A DNA stretch of 64,000 bases from positions 107,868-171,867 of the forward strand of contig NZ_NNBL01000017.1 in NCBI RefSeq assembly GCF_002803065.1, given 5' to 3'. Positions 42,809 through 51,858 of the stretch are shown here, piece after piece; position 1 is the stretch's first letter; each line of letters begins with the position of its first letter. Origin of the DNA: Streptomyces sp. CB01635 (GTDB lineage: Bacteria; Actinomycetota; Actinomycetes; Streptomycetales; Streptomycetaceae). The notes under the pieces are model-generated. The model saw nothing but the letters and a program-made list of their open reading frames with translations. It ran no database searches and was not told where the DNA came from. The position numbers were made by a program, and so were the translations under genes.

Positions 42809-43018
42809 TCAAAGGTAGATGGCGATGAGCGAGCTCTTGCCTCGCCACCAGGTGTCGGCAAGTCCCTGAACCTCGGGCACCGACTCGTATCCGTCGAGGT
42901 CCGATGCTTCAACGGCGTCACCCTTGATTTTCGTGGTGGTCTTGGCCCACTGTCTCGCGTGGTGAGCCAGGGCCAGGGATTCCACCCACCCGGCCGTGCC
43001 GGCGTGCAGCGGTGTCAT
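42809..43018 (-). CDS. Small hypothetical protein next to the IS605-type element
   Basis: The frame from ATG 43018 reads TPLHAGTAGWVESLALAHHA, RQWAKTTTKIKGDAVEASDL and DGYESVPEVQGLADTWWRGK, then stops. It looks like real coding sequence but has no recognised family. It may be the N-terminal part of a gene cut by the IS, which ends near here. ATG 43024 is an alternative start. Confidence 0.4.
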   Translation of the reverse strand: MTPLHAGTAGWVESLALAHHARQWAKTTTKIKGDAVEASDLDGYESVPEVQGLADTWWRGKSSLIAIYL

Positions 43019-43058
43019 GTCCACTGGTAGGCGTGGATCCCGAACTCGTCGGGGCGCG

Positions 43059-44663
43059 TCACTCGTCGTCCGACGGCGAGTGACGCGCGTGCGGATGGCG
43101 CAGGCGCACCCAGATGTCGCGCGCCTGCCGTCCGGCGGCGGTGCGGCTGCGGGCCACGAGTCTGTGGGCCTGTTCCGGCGTCTCCACCATGGGGCCAGAT
43201 CCGCGCAGCGGTCGCCCCGCGGTCTCGTGCAAGAAGAACGTCGAGATGAGGCCGATCAATCCGGCGACCATCAGGTAGTACGCGGGGACCATGTTGTTAC
43301 CCGTCGCCTCGACGAGGCCTGAGGCGAACAGGGGTGTGGTGCCGCCGAAGAGCGACACGGACAGGTTGTACGCGATCGACAGGGCGCCGTAGCGGATCCG
43401 GGTGGGAAACAGGGCCGGCAGTGTGGCAGCTGCGGTTCCCGCGAACATGACGAGCAGCATGCCGAGGATCACGCACCCGAACGCCGGAAACAGGATGCCG
43501 CCCTCCCTGATCAGCAGGAACGCGGGATAGGACAGCGCGATGAGCGCGATGCTCCCGGCCATGAACATGGGTCTGCGTCCCCACCGGTCGGACGTCCTGC
43601 CGACGGTTGTGATCAACAGGACGACCAGGAGCATCGTGCCGAGGACCAGCAACTGCGCCGTCGTGTCGCTCTCACCGAGCGTCACGGTCATATAGGTCGG
43701 CAGGTACGACGTCACCATGTAGTTGGTGACGTTGTAGAGCAGGACGAGGCCCATACAGATGAGTACCGCCTCCCAGTGGCGCGCGAAGATCTCCCTCACG
43801 CGGCCCTTGCCCGACTGCCGGGCCTGCTCCACGGGGTCTTCGTCCGCCCCCTTCCCCGACGCCTGCGAGTGCGCGTACGCGGCCTCCTGCTTGAACGCGG
43901 GCGTCTCCTCCAGCTTCATGCGCATGTACAGGCCGATGAGACCGAGCGGACCCGCTACGAAGAAGGGGATACGCCAGCCCCAGTCCTCGAGGCCGTCGCT
44001 GCCGAGCGCCAGCGTGAGCACCGTCACCAGACCGGAGCCGAGCGAGTAGCCGACGAAGGTGCCGAAGTCGAGCCAGCTGCCGAGGAAGCCCCGGCGCTTG
44101 TCGGGCGCGTACTCCGCGATGTAGGTCGTGGCGCCCGCGTACTCGCCGCCGGTGGAAAAGCCCTGGACGAGACGGCACACCAGCAAAAGGACCGGGGCGA
44201 GGAAACCGACTGCCGAGTAGGTCGGTAGGAAGCCCACAGCGAAGGTGCTGGCCGCCATCATGATCATCGTGGCGGCGAGCACCTTCTGCCGGCCTACGCG
44301 GTCGCCGAGGGGCCCGAAGACGAGCCCGCCCAGGGGGCGCACGACGAAAGCCGCGGCGAAGGTGGCGAAGGTGGAGACGACCTGCGCTCCAGGGGAGCTC
44401 GACGGGAAGAAGACTCTGCCGAGGGTGCCCGCCAGGTAGGCGTAGACGCCGAAGTCGAACCACTCCATGGTGTTGCCCAGAGCGGCCGCGGTGACGGCCT
44501 TGCGCACCTGCGGCCGGTCGGCGACGGTCACGTCCTCGGCCGTCAGCGCCTTCTTACGGCGGCGCAGCAGCGTACGCAGCATGCGGTCGGTGGCCGGATG
44601 CGACGCGCGCGGAGCGGTCCGCCCCGGTGGATCGGATTTCCGGCGCCGGAAGAGACCTGGCAT
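43059..44663 (-). CDS. MHS-family MFS transporter, ProP-like
   Basis: A 534-residue, 12-TM major-facilitator protein. The metabolite:H+ symporter signature is clear: AALGNTMEWFDFGVYAYLAG, RPLGGLVFGPLGDRVGRQKV (GxLxDRxGRK loop), GFLPTYSAVG, RLVQGFSTGGEYAGATTYIA, and LGSWLDFGTFVGYSLGSGLV. It matches the ProP/KgtP group that import betaine, proline or dicarboxylates with protons. Both termini are long, basic and charged. ATG 44663 is preferred to 44711 because the family begins there and AGAGAGG lies upstream. The substrate is not determinable. No operon partner. Confidence 0.9.
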   Translation of the reverse strand: MPGLFRRRKSDPPGRTAPRASHPATDRMLRTLLRRRKKALTAEDVTVADRPQVRKAVTAAALGNTMEWFDFGVYAYLAGTLGRVFFPSSSPGAQVVSTFATFAAAFVVRPLGGLVFGPLGDRVGRQKVLAATMIMMAASTFAVGFLPTYSAVGFLAPVLLLVCRLVQGFSTGGEYAGATTYIAEYAPDKRRGFLGSWLDFGTFVGYSLGSGLVTVLTLALGSDGLEDWGWRIPFFVAGPLGLIGLYMRMKLEETPAFKQEAAYAHSQASGKGADEDPVEQARQSGKGRVREIFARHWEAVLICMGLVLLYNVTNYMVTSYLPTYMTVTLGESDTTAQLLVLGTMLLVVLLITTVGRTSDRWGRRPMFMAGSIALIALSYPAFLLIREGGILFPAFGCVILGMLLVMFAGTAAATLPALFPTRIRYGALSIAYNLSVSLFGGTTPLFASGLVEATGNNMVPAYYLMVAGLIGLISTFFLHETAGRPLRGSGPMVETPEQAHRLVARSRTAAGRQARDIWVRLRHPHARHSPSDDE

Positions 44664-45357
44664 GGGCGGAGCCTCTCTGTGGACGGCTGCGGGAGCCGCG
44701 GGCTGCGGCACCGACGCGGACGGCTCTCATTCTTCGCAGTGGGCGGCCGGACCGCCTCCAGAGGCGGGCTGTATGCGTGGCCCGGGTCACGCCGACGCGA
44801 GGGGGTCCCTCCTCGACGAGCAGCGCACCGTCCGCGTGCCGTCCCGGCACGGCCGGCACCGCGGCATGTCTGCGCCATGGCCGGCCTCGGCCCCGAGCAC
44901 ACGCCCCGTCTCGCGATCAAGGTGCGTACTTCTCACCGGCCCGTGACTGGACGCGGGGTTCACCACGTTCGTACCCGGCAGCCACACCCTCACCAGGCCC
45001 GTCACTGCTCCCCAGGAAGACTTCGATCCGCCCGAAGCCCCCACCGGCGGACACCGGCCCGAACGACGTGGCCCCCTTCGAGGACCGCACCTGGCCGCCC
45101 GTAGCCTCAACCCGCTCCGGCCACGAACGACGGGTGGTGATGCTGCAGTTCGGCTTCCGGCAGCTTCGGCGTCCGCGACCGCCTCCCCGACGGCTCTGTT
45201 GCCCTCGTAGGCCCGCTGCGCCTGCTCCAGGGCCTGTGTTCCCAGGACGCGGCCCACGCCGGGACCCAAGAATGGGCCGGCCTGCTCACCCCGGCAGACC
45301 TCGACAAGCTCAAGCCGGACAAGCAGCTTCGTCCGGCTGGTGAGCACCACGGCTGAC
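44664..45357. other. Gap with decayed sequence
   Basis: No gene is called. A plus-strand stretch near 45165-45355 reads GVRDRLPDGSVALVGPLRLL and AGTQEWAGLLTPADLDKLKP, which is protein-like but unrecognised and without a start. Confidence 0.4.
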
Positions 45358-45377
45358 CCCCTTGACGCCCCGGCCGA

Positions 45378-46377
45378 TCACGCCAGCGGTGCAGGGCCCG
45401 GGTCTGCGCGGGATGGCTGCGATGGTGGGAGTGGGCCAGGATGAACTGCCGCACCGGTCCGAAGTGGGCCTCGATCGGGTTGGCCCAGGAGGCGTAGGTC
45501 GGGGTGAAGCACAGCTCGAACTTGTTCTTCTTCGCCCAGCGGCGGATGTCCGCGCCGGTGTGGGCGGACAGGTTGTCCAAGAGAATGTAGATCGGGGCGC
45601 CGTCGGGTCGGGCGGCGCGGATCGACTTCAGCGCCGCCAGGGTGTTGGCGGTGCCTTTGCGGCGGCGGTTGCCCCCCCACGGACGGTCGTCGCCGACGGA
45701 GTAGCAGCCGTGGAAGTAGGTGACGCCGTGGGTGCGGCGGTAGGTCGCCGGCAGCCGGTCGGGCTTGCCCTGTTTCGCCCAGCAGGAGCCCGCGGTGGGC
45801 CGGATCCCAGCGGCCCGAACTCGTCGAAGGCGAACACCCGGTCGGGGAAGCGCGCCAGCATCTGCTCGATCTGGTCGAGCTTGGCGTCACGCTCGGGGTC
45901 GGGCGATTCCTTCCAGGTCTTGGTGCGCTGGAAGGTGATGCTGCGGCCGCGGAGCAGGCACCGTAAGGCTTCCCGGCCGATGCGGATGATGCGTCCGTGG
46001 ACTCGGCGCAGGTAGGCGGCGAGTTTGCGGATCGACCAGCGGGTGAAGGGCTGGCCGAGCTTGTTGGGGCGGGTGGTGGCCGTCTGGACGACGAAGCCCT
46101 CGTCGTCAGGGGTGAGCAGGCGGGGACGGCCTCCCGCCCATCGAGGGTCCAGGCAGGCCAGGCCGATCTCGTTGAACCGGTGGATCACATCCCGGACGGT
46201 GTCCTCGTCGGCCTGGACCAGCTGGGCGATCACCGGGACGCGGATTCCGCCGGCGGACGCCAGCAACATCATCGCCCGCCGATAGCACACCGATCTGGTA
46301 CTTCCCCGGCGGACGATCTGCTGCAGCTTCTACCCTTCCTGATCGGTCAGTCTGCGCACCCGCACAAGGTCAGCCAC
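45378..46377 (-). pseudogene. IS630-family transposase with nonsense and frameshift mutations
   Basis: GTG 46377 starts ADLVRVRRLTDQEG, then TAG (about 46332) replaces the usual Gln, followed by KLQQIVRRG. The body is typical: MLLASAGGIRVPVIAQLVQA, DEDTVRDVIHRFNEIGLACL, RWSIRKLAAYLRRV, RVFAFDEFGPLG with the first DDE Asp. At about 45807 one G is missing; restoring it gives IRPTAGSCWAK and later DNLSAHTGADIRRWAKKNKF then CFTPTYASWANPIEAHFGPV (second Asp and final Glu). The expected C-terminus after HRWRDR is missing. Dead. Confidence 0.85.
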
Positions 46378-46756
46378 CACACCTCCAGCGGTCGGAACCG
46401 ACGTCACCGCCCATCCAACCGCCCCAACCACCAACCCGGCGAACGTTCCCGGTCACGGCACGAATCGTCGCCCGCACCAGCAACGTGACGGACCCCTCAT
46501 CCCATTCCTGAGTGAGTGTTGGAGTACCTCAGAAGTGCAGGTCGACGCTGCTGTGTGATGTCTGGGGAAGGAGTCGCCGTCCTTCGGAGCCGTCACCGTG
46601 ACGGTAGTTCGTAACGGTGACTGCGTCCGCTTCAGGCGGTGCTTGGTGGAACAGTCCGCGACGTTCGCTGCTCGCCCTGTTGCGCGCCGATCAGCCCAGT
46701 TGTCTTCTCGGGCATGGAAGGTTCGGGAGGGGGCCGACGCGGTGCCGTGTGGCCGG
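46378..46756. other. Noncoding gap
   Basis: I see no gene, repeat or RNA between the IS630 remnant and the DUF1963-like gene. Confidence 0.4.
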
Positions 46757-47874
46757 TTAGTGCATCAGTTCCACGTGGGGGTGCTCCGGCGACGCCGGGC
46801 AGACGTAGAGCTGCTGGTCGTAGCCGCTGGCGATCTGGACCACCGTGGGCTGCCCGGGATCGTAGTAGGTGGAGCCCGTGGAGGGTGCATCCACTGGTTC
46901 CTCGTGTGGGAGCCAGCTGCTGTCATCGTTGTCCTCGAACGTGGCGATGGTCAGCAGGGCGTCCATATCGTGGCCGCAGGCGGGGCAGAGCCGGGGAGTG
47001 GGGTCGGTGGCGCCCCAGCGGGGCCAGCCGCCGACTTTCCAGCCGGGGGCGCCGGCCAGCTCATTGTCGTAATACTGCGGCAAATACGACGCGCGCTCAA
47101 GGTCACGGGTCTCTTGCTGACCTGACGCGTAGGTGCGGTCGAAGGACTCCTCCAGGTACGACGCGTAGGGGCGGTCGGCATGCGTGTCGGCGGTCTGCCA
47201 CACGTTCCAGTCCCCGAGCTGGGCCTGGAGTTCCTCACTCAGCTCCAGGTGGTCGGGGTAATCGGTGACCTGCTCGGGGTTGAGCAGGCACGGCTCGGGC
47301 AGGTAGCCGTCGAACTGCATCGCGGGCGGTTCGGGGGGCGTGGTGAGGATGTCGATGACGGTGGCCGCATCGCGCCGGAACAGCGCGGTCCTGGGCATGA
47401 TCGGGTGGTCGAAGGGGCACCACAGAACCTGGAGCAGGTCTGCTCCTTCAGGCGTATGCAGATCGGGCACGTCCCGCGTGTACAACTGTGCGACCGGCAG
47501 CATCGCTATGGAACCCTCATACGGACCGATCGCCAGCCACACCGGATACTTCCGAGGGGGCGGATGCGCTCAAGGGTCTCTCGTTCCTGCGGGGTCAGGC
47601 TCCTGCCGCGCGAGGCGGCACGGATCCGTCGTTCCAGCCTCACGTCCGTTGGGGACAGGGCCGGGTTTATTCCGTCCACTACATGAGGTCCGTCGCAGTG
47701 TGGCCACGGCTCATCAGCGGGCCACAGCAGCGGTCCCCCGATGGAACTGTCCTGCGGAGACGGAGCCCCGGGGCGAGGATGCAACCGCGTCGCCGTACGC
47801 GCCAGCGGAGCCAGTTGAGGGAAGACCGCAGTGACATCGAACGGCCGCGGCGGAGTTGTCGGGATGCTCTTCAT
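46757..47874 (-). pseudogene. DUF1963-like protein, frameshifted
   Basis: The N-terminal part (RPFDVTAVFPQLAPLARTAT, GGPLLWPADEPWPHCDGPH) and the C-terminal part (WLAIGPYEGSIAMLPVAQLY, DLLQVLWCPFDHPIMP, WKVGGWPRWGATDPTPRLCP, PEHPHVELMH) together form a DUF1963 (YwqG-like) protein: GGxPxWPxDxPWP, QLY, KVGGWPxW. The parts are in different frames. At about 47561 CGCCCCCTCGG lacks one C; restoring it reads RPPRKYPVWLAIG. YwqG-type proteins are uncharacterised and often sit near toxin or SMI1-type genes. ATG 47874 is chosen; TTG 47904 is possible. A sequencing error in the C run is an alternative to real decay. Confidence 0.75.
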
Positions 47875-47904
47875 GGCCGCGATCTTGCCAACTGCCTCTG
47901 ACAA

Positions 47905-48163
47905 CGGGGCCCGCAGCCATCGCTCGGGGCGCCCCAGGCGGCAGTCGACCTGTACTGCTGAGGTACTCGCACCTCCTGATCAGACCACCATCACCGGCGT
48001 CGCGAGACGCCCACAATCACCCTAGGTGCGAGTCCTGATTCGTAACCGGCTTGATAGCACCGCCGAAGGCCGAAAACACCGCGCCAGTCACCTCGTAGTT
48101 CAGAGAAGGCGCCTTCCACCTCGACAACTCCTGACACCACGGCAGAGAGACCGGCGCCGCCCT
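47905..48163. other. Noncoding gap
   Basis: About 260 bases separate the DUF1963-like gene from the IS982 element; nothing recognised. Confidence 0.4.
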
Positions 48164-49153
48164 AGATGATCAATTCCAAGGGGTCAGTGGTCGTAGGCCG
48201 TCAGTGAGCGTAGGACGGGCTGTCGGGTGTGGCCGTTGTGCCAGATCGCGGCGGTCAGCGCAAGGATTCGCTGCAAGACACGGGCACCGACACCGCCGGG
48301 CGTGCGCCCTCGGTGCTGTTCGAGATCGAGCTGGCCCTTGAATGTCTCGTTGACCGACTCGATGACCTGCCGCAACAGCTTGAACAGTGGAGCGCCCGGC
48401 CGCCCCGGCTCGCCCTTTCGGGCCGGCCGCAGTAGCCGGATGTCCTGCTCGGCCAGCTCGTTTTCGAAGCCCGGCCGAAGTAGTTCTTGTCGCCGATCAG
48501 CGTCTGGGCAGGACGCGCGGCGACGACGCCGGGCTCGGCGGAGAAGAGATCGAGCAGGGTCTCGCGTTCGTCGGCCTTGGCGCCGGTCAGGGCGAAGACG
48601 ATCGACAGTCCCTGGAGGGTGCACACCAGGTGCAGCCGCAGTCCCCAGAAGAAGCGGCTGTGGCTGGCGCAGTAGCCGTACTCGGCCCATCCGGCCAGGT
48701 CGGAGAGTTTGACGGTCTCACGGGAGCGTCCGCATTCCACCGGCGCGGAGTCCACGATCCACACGTCGTCGCTCCACACCGAGGTATCGGTGGCCAGCAG
48801 CCGGGTGACCTGCCGAAGCAGTCCGGCGCCCTTGCGAAGCCGCTTGTTGTAGCCGGGCTGTTTCGGCAGGTACGGGAAGAGGTGCCGCAAGTGGGAACGG
48901 GCGTGGCGAAGCCATCTGGCCTCGGAGGTGAAGCCGAGCATGGCCTGCATCATCGCCAGGGTGACCAGCTCGGCTTCGGTGAGCCGCGGGGTGATCCCCA
49001 CGGCCGGCCGCCATGGTGCGAGATGCGGGGATGCCTTCAGCAGGTCGTCGGTCTTCACATAGAGTGCGGTCGCGAGGGTGTCCAACTCTGTCTTCACACA
49101 CTGACGTTGGACGCGTCCCATGCGCGCAGCCGATCCCTCGGAATCGATCATCT
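48164..49153 (-). mobile_element. IS982-family insertion sequence
   Basis: A 990-base element bounded by imperfect 22-bp inverted repeats. The high end begins GATCCCTCGGAATCGATCAT at 49132; the complement of the low end is GACCCCTTGGAATTGATCAT, and 19 of 22 positions match. It carries one transposase gene with a frameshift. A third copy of the end sequence with a transposase tail lies at 51531-51650. Flanking target duplications are not evident by eye. Confidence 0.75.
48184..49097 (-). pseudogene. IS982-family transposase, frameshifted
   Basis: GTG 49097 starts KTELDTLATALYVKTDDLL, followed by PRLTEAELVTLAMMQAMLGF, LPKQPGYNKRLRK, VWIVDSAPVECGRSRETVKL (first Asp) and VFALTGAKADERETLLDLFS. 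At about 48477 the frame breaks after DKNYFGR; one added base restores FENELAEQDIRLLRPARKGE, then VIESVNETFKGQLDLEQH (catalytic Glu) and ALTAAIWHNGHTRQPVLRSL. IS982 transposases are normally one frame, so the lesion is probably inactivating. Programmed slippage is unlikely because there is no A-rich slippery site. Confidence 0.8.
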
Positions 49154-49345
49154 CGTGGTGCTGCGTCGGGAAACCAGCGGACAGACGTCGGCCGAGCAGG
49201 CTGCGGCGCACCGTCCGCGGATCGGGCCCGACCGGAGCCGACGGCCCGGTACGTTGGCCCAGGCCGCCCTACCGACGCCGCGTCAGTATCCCTGGCGCAC
49301 CGCGTGGTTCACGCTCGCGGTCCCGACCCGCGTGCCGAGCGCCGC

Positions 49346-49939
49346 TCATGCCTCGGCGGATGCGCCCGTCGCCGCCGCGATCAGGGCGATCGCCGCCGCG
49401 TGGGAGGTCGCGGCCACCGTGGAGTCGTGGTCCATCAGGGCGGAGATGCCAGCGCCGTCGTAGAGGAGTTGGAGCTGGTGGCCCAGGGCGTCGGGGTCGG
49501 CGGCGCCGGCCTCGTCTGCGAGGCGGGTGAAGAGTTCGCGCAGCCAGCCACGGAAGGCGTCCGCCGCTTCCTGGACCAGCCCGCCGGGGCTGGCCTCGGC
49601 GCCGGCGCGGATGAAAGCGCAGCCACGGAAGTCGGGCCGGTCGAACTGCCGCCCCTGGGACTCGAAGACCGCCAGCATCTGCTCGCGGGGCGTGTCGCGC
49701 TCCGCGACGGCCCGGGTGATCCGGTCGGCGGTGCCCGCGTGCCGGGTGTCGAGGTACGCCCGGACGAGCTGCTCCTTGCCGCCGAAGGTGTTGTACAGCG
49801 ACGCCTTGGCCACGCCCGCGTGCTCGATGACCCGGTCGATCCCGACGCTCTGCACGCCCTCGGCGTAGAACAGTTCGTTCGCGGCGGCGAGCAGGCGCTC
49901 ACGCGCCGACGGCTTCGCGGTGCTCTGGACACTCGCCAT
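49346..49939 (-). CDS. TetR-family transcriptional repressor
   Basis: A 197-residue TetR protein with N-terminal HTH ARERLLAAANELFYAEGVQS, VGIDRVIEHAGVAKASLYNT and FGGKEQLVRAYLDTR. The C-terminal ligand-binding domain contains GCAFIRAGAEASPGGLVQEA. ATG 49939 has GGAG eight bases upstream; the GTG at 49948 is too close to it. The gene lies just downstream of, and in the same direction as, the MFS efflux gene. The palindrome AGACAG-AT-CTGTCT just upstream (49955-49968) and the two matching sites before the MFS gene suggest autoregulation and control of efflux. Confidence 0.92.
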   Translation of the reverse strand: MASVQSTAKPSARERLLAAANELFYAEGVQSVGIDRVIEHAGVAKASLYNTFGGKEQLVRAYLDTRHAGTADRITRAVAERDTPREQMLAVFESQGRQFDRPDFRGCAFIRAGAEASPGGLVQEAADAFRGWLRELFTRLADEAGAADPDALGHQLQLLYDGAGISALMDHDSTVAATSHAAAIALIAAATGASAEA

Positions 49940-49954
49940 GACGGTCACTCCTTC

Positions 49955-49968
49955 AGACAGATCTGTCT
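49955..49968. promoter_or_regulatory. TetR operator upstream of the tetR gene
   Basis: AGACAGATCTGTCT is a perfect 14-bp palindrome (AGAC-N6-GTCT), 16 bases before the repressor ATG. The same AGAC-N6-GTCT pattern occurs twice upstream of the MFS gene. Confidence 0.7.
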
Positions 49969-50007
49969 ACATTATGCCCCGGCCGAGTCCCGGCCGGAGG
50001 ACGCCCC

Positions 50008-51330
50008 TCAGGCGTTGCCGCCGACCCGCTCGCCCGGTAGGACCGCCGCCCCGTCTCGGCCGCCGCGCTCCAGCCTGAGCAGCGCGAACGCCGCGAGGAC
50101 GATCACGGCGCCGCCGTACTCCTGCGCGGTGGCGGTCAGTCCGCCCCCGTGGACGACGAGGAACCCGGCGATCACGGCGGGCACCCCCATGCCCAGGTAG
50201 GAGACGATGAAGAGCAGCGACAGCACCCCGGAACTCTCGTGCGGCCGGGCCAGCGGCATCACCGTACGGATGCCGCCCTGGAACCCGCTGCCGAAGCCGA
50301 CGCCCGCGATGGCGGTGCCGACGAAGAAGCCGGTGGAGGAGGAGCCGCGGATCGAGACGAGGGTGAGGGCCACCCCGGCGATCAGCGCGAGGATGCCGGT
50401 GAGCATCACCGTCCGGGTCGCCGCCTTGCGCAGGACCAGCACCGAGACGGCGGCCACCCCGGCGAGCACGAACAGGCTCAGCCCGCCGAGGATTTCGGAC
50501 CCGGAACCGGTCAACTGCCGTGCGAGGGACGGGCCGAGCGACCCGTACAGCCCGGCCAGAGCCCAGACGGCGAACAGCACCGGCGCGGCCACCAGCATCG
50601 GGCGGCGTACGGCACGCGGCAGCTTGATCTCCGGCGCCAGGCTGGCCAGCGCCCCCGGCTTGCGGATCACCGTCTCCGCCATCAGCGCGACGGCGACGGC
50701 CTGGAGGACGAAGACCGCCAGCAGCCCGAGGTAGACCAGATGCGTGGGGGCGGGCAGGAACTGGACGACGAGGCCGGAGACCAGCGCGCCGGTCGCCGTG
50801 CCGATGCCCGGGACGACCGCGTTGGTGATCGTGCCGCGCGGCCGGTCGATGTCCATCATCCCCGCCCCGATCGCGCCGAGCGCGGCGCCGGTCGACAGTC
50901 CCTGGACGATCCGGGCCATCACCAGCCCCGACACGCCGTCGGCGGTGGCGAACACGACCATCGAGGTGGCCTGCGCCGCGAGCGCGGCCAGCAGCACCGG
51001 CCGCCTGCCGACGTGGTCGGAGAGCTTGCCCATGGTGAGCAGCCCAAGCAGCACGGCCACCGCGTAGACGCCGAAGACCACGGTGGTGGTGATCGGGTCG
51101 AAGCCCCATTCAGCCTGGTAAATCGCGTAGAGCGGGGTCGGCGCGCTGGAGGCCGCCAGCAACGAGATGGTGATCGAGGCGAGTACGTACAGCGCCACGT
51201 TCGGCGGCAGCCGCCGGCCCCGCGCGGATACGCCGGCGGAGTCGGATCCGGAAGTGGATCCGGCGTCGGCGGGCGCCGCATCCGAGGTGCGCGCCGGTTT
51301 GGACGCCGGGACGACCGAGCGATTCGTCAT
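50008..51330 (-). CDS. MFS efflux transporter, TetR-controlled
   Basis: A 440-residue MFS protein. After a polar N-terminus of about 40 residues come 12 helices: NVALYVLASITISLLAASSA, the loop GKLSDHVGRRPVLL (GxLxDxxGRR), RIVQGLSTGAALGAIGAGMM, and further pairs to VIVLAAFALLRLERGG. It belongs to the drug/multifunction efflux group common next to TetR genes. The substrate is unknown. ATG 51330 and ATG 51336 are both possible, with GGACGGGA just upstream. It is transcribed toward the repressor gene and preceded by two TetR-type operators in a long inverted repeat. Confidence 0.9.
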   Translation of the reverse strand: MTNRSVVPASKPARTSDAAPADAGSTSGSDSAGVSARGRRLPPNVALYVLASITISLLAASSAPTPLYAIYQAEWGFDPITTTVVFGVYAVAVLLGLLTMGKLSDHVGRRPVLLAALAAQATSMVVFATADGVSGLVMARIVQGLSTGAALGAIGAGMMDIDRPRGTITNAVVPGIGTATGALVSGLVVQFLPAPTHLVYLGLLAVFVLQAVAVALMAETVIRKPGALASLAPEIKLPRAVRRPMLVAAPVLFAVWALAGLYGSLGPSLARQLTGSGSEILGGLSLFVLAGVAAVSVLVLRKAATRTVMLTGILALIAGVALTLVSIRGSSSTGFFVGTAIAGVGFGSGFQGGIRTVMPLARPHESSGVLSLLFIVSYLGMGVPAVIAGFLVVHGGGLTATAQEYGGAVIVLAAFALLRLERGGRDGAAVLPGERVGGNA

Positions 51331-51351
51331 GACCATTCCCGTCCGAAGTGC

Positions 51352-51403
51352 GAGTAGACCTGTCTGTCTAGTCGCGGATTACATTAGACAGACAGGTCTA
51401 CTC
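51352..51403. promoter_or_regulatory. Large inverted repeat with two TetR operators
   Basis: A perfect 19-bp inverted repeat (51352-51370, arm GAGTAGACCTGTCTGTCTA; 51385-51403) has a 14-base spacer. Each arm holds TAGAC-N6-GTCTA (51355-51370 and 51385-51400), matching the site before the tetR gene. The repeat sits 22 bases upstream of the MFS start, so bound repressor would cover the promoter. Confidence 0.8.
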
Positions 51404-51530
51404 AGGTCAAGCGGGATAGGCGAGCGTCGCTCGGGGCGCGCTCACGGGCTCACGGGCTCACGGCGGGCTTCGGGCCTGCGAGGCCGGGCCTACCGCTCCG
51501 AAGCTGCCCAGGTGAGCTGCTTCACTTCCA

Positions 51531-51650
51531 TCCGGACGGCCGGCGCGTCCTCGCGCTGACCGCCGCGATCTGCCACAACGACCACACAGGGCAGCCCGTC
51601 CTGCGCCCACTGACCGCCCATGACCACCGACCCCTTGGAATCGACCATCT
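51531..51650 (+). pseudogene. IS982 transposase tail and terminal repeat
   Basis: The plus-strand frame reads LTAAICHNDHTGQPVLRPLT AHDH in two parts, matching LTAAIWHNGHTRQPVLRSLT of the IS982 element at 48.2 kb. It runs into GACCCCTTGGAATCGACCAT (51629 onward), the same terminal sequence. The stop codon TGA has become CGA. It is a solo end of a second, oppositely oriented copy. Confidence 0.75.
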
Positions 51651-51858
51651 AGCGATAGCCCGCTTGGCGACGATCTAGCCGCCCGAATGGCGGAGCCGGA
51701 CTTCTGGCCCCTGTATCTCTTCGACGACCAGCCGGCCGGGTTGCGTGTCCAAGACGCGTCCGGCGCGCGAAAGTCTCGCCGTGATGCCGGAAAGCGGCCC
51801 ACCCGCCGGATGTCACCACCCGGCGGGGGCCGCTCTGTCGTACGAGGTGCTCAGCGCC

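Larger units (their letters stand above)
40915..42810. mobile_element. IS605-type element with divergent tnpA and tnpB
   Basis: tnpB (minus) and tnpA (plus) are transcribed divergently from a 26-base gap. Hairpins mark both sides: CAGGAA-GGAGA-TTCCTG at 40921-40937 beyond the tnpB stop, and a GCCGT-AAA-CGGC stem near 42782-42794 beyond tnpA. Both genes are intact, so the element may be mobile. Exact cleavage sites cannot be read. Confidence 0.75.

Noticed and set aside
42809..43018. N-terminal half of the GNAT gene at 40.5-40.9 kb, split by the IS605-type element
   Set aside because: Tempting by position, but its sequence shows no GNAT N-terminal features, so I kept it as an unrecognised small gene.
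45800..45815. Programmed frameshift in the IS630 transposase
   Set aside because: The gene also has a nonsense codon and a missing C-terminus, so it is decayed.
48470..48485. Programmed frameshift in the IS982 transposase
   Set aside because: IS982 transposases are normally encoded in one frame and there is no slippery A run or stimulatory structure; a simple deletion explains it.
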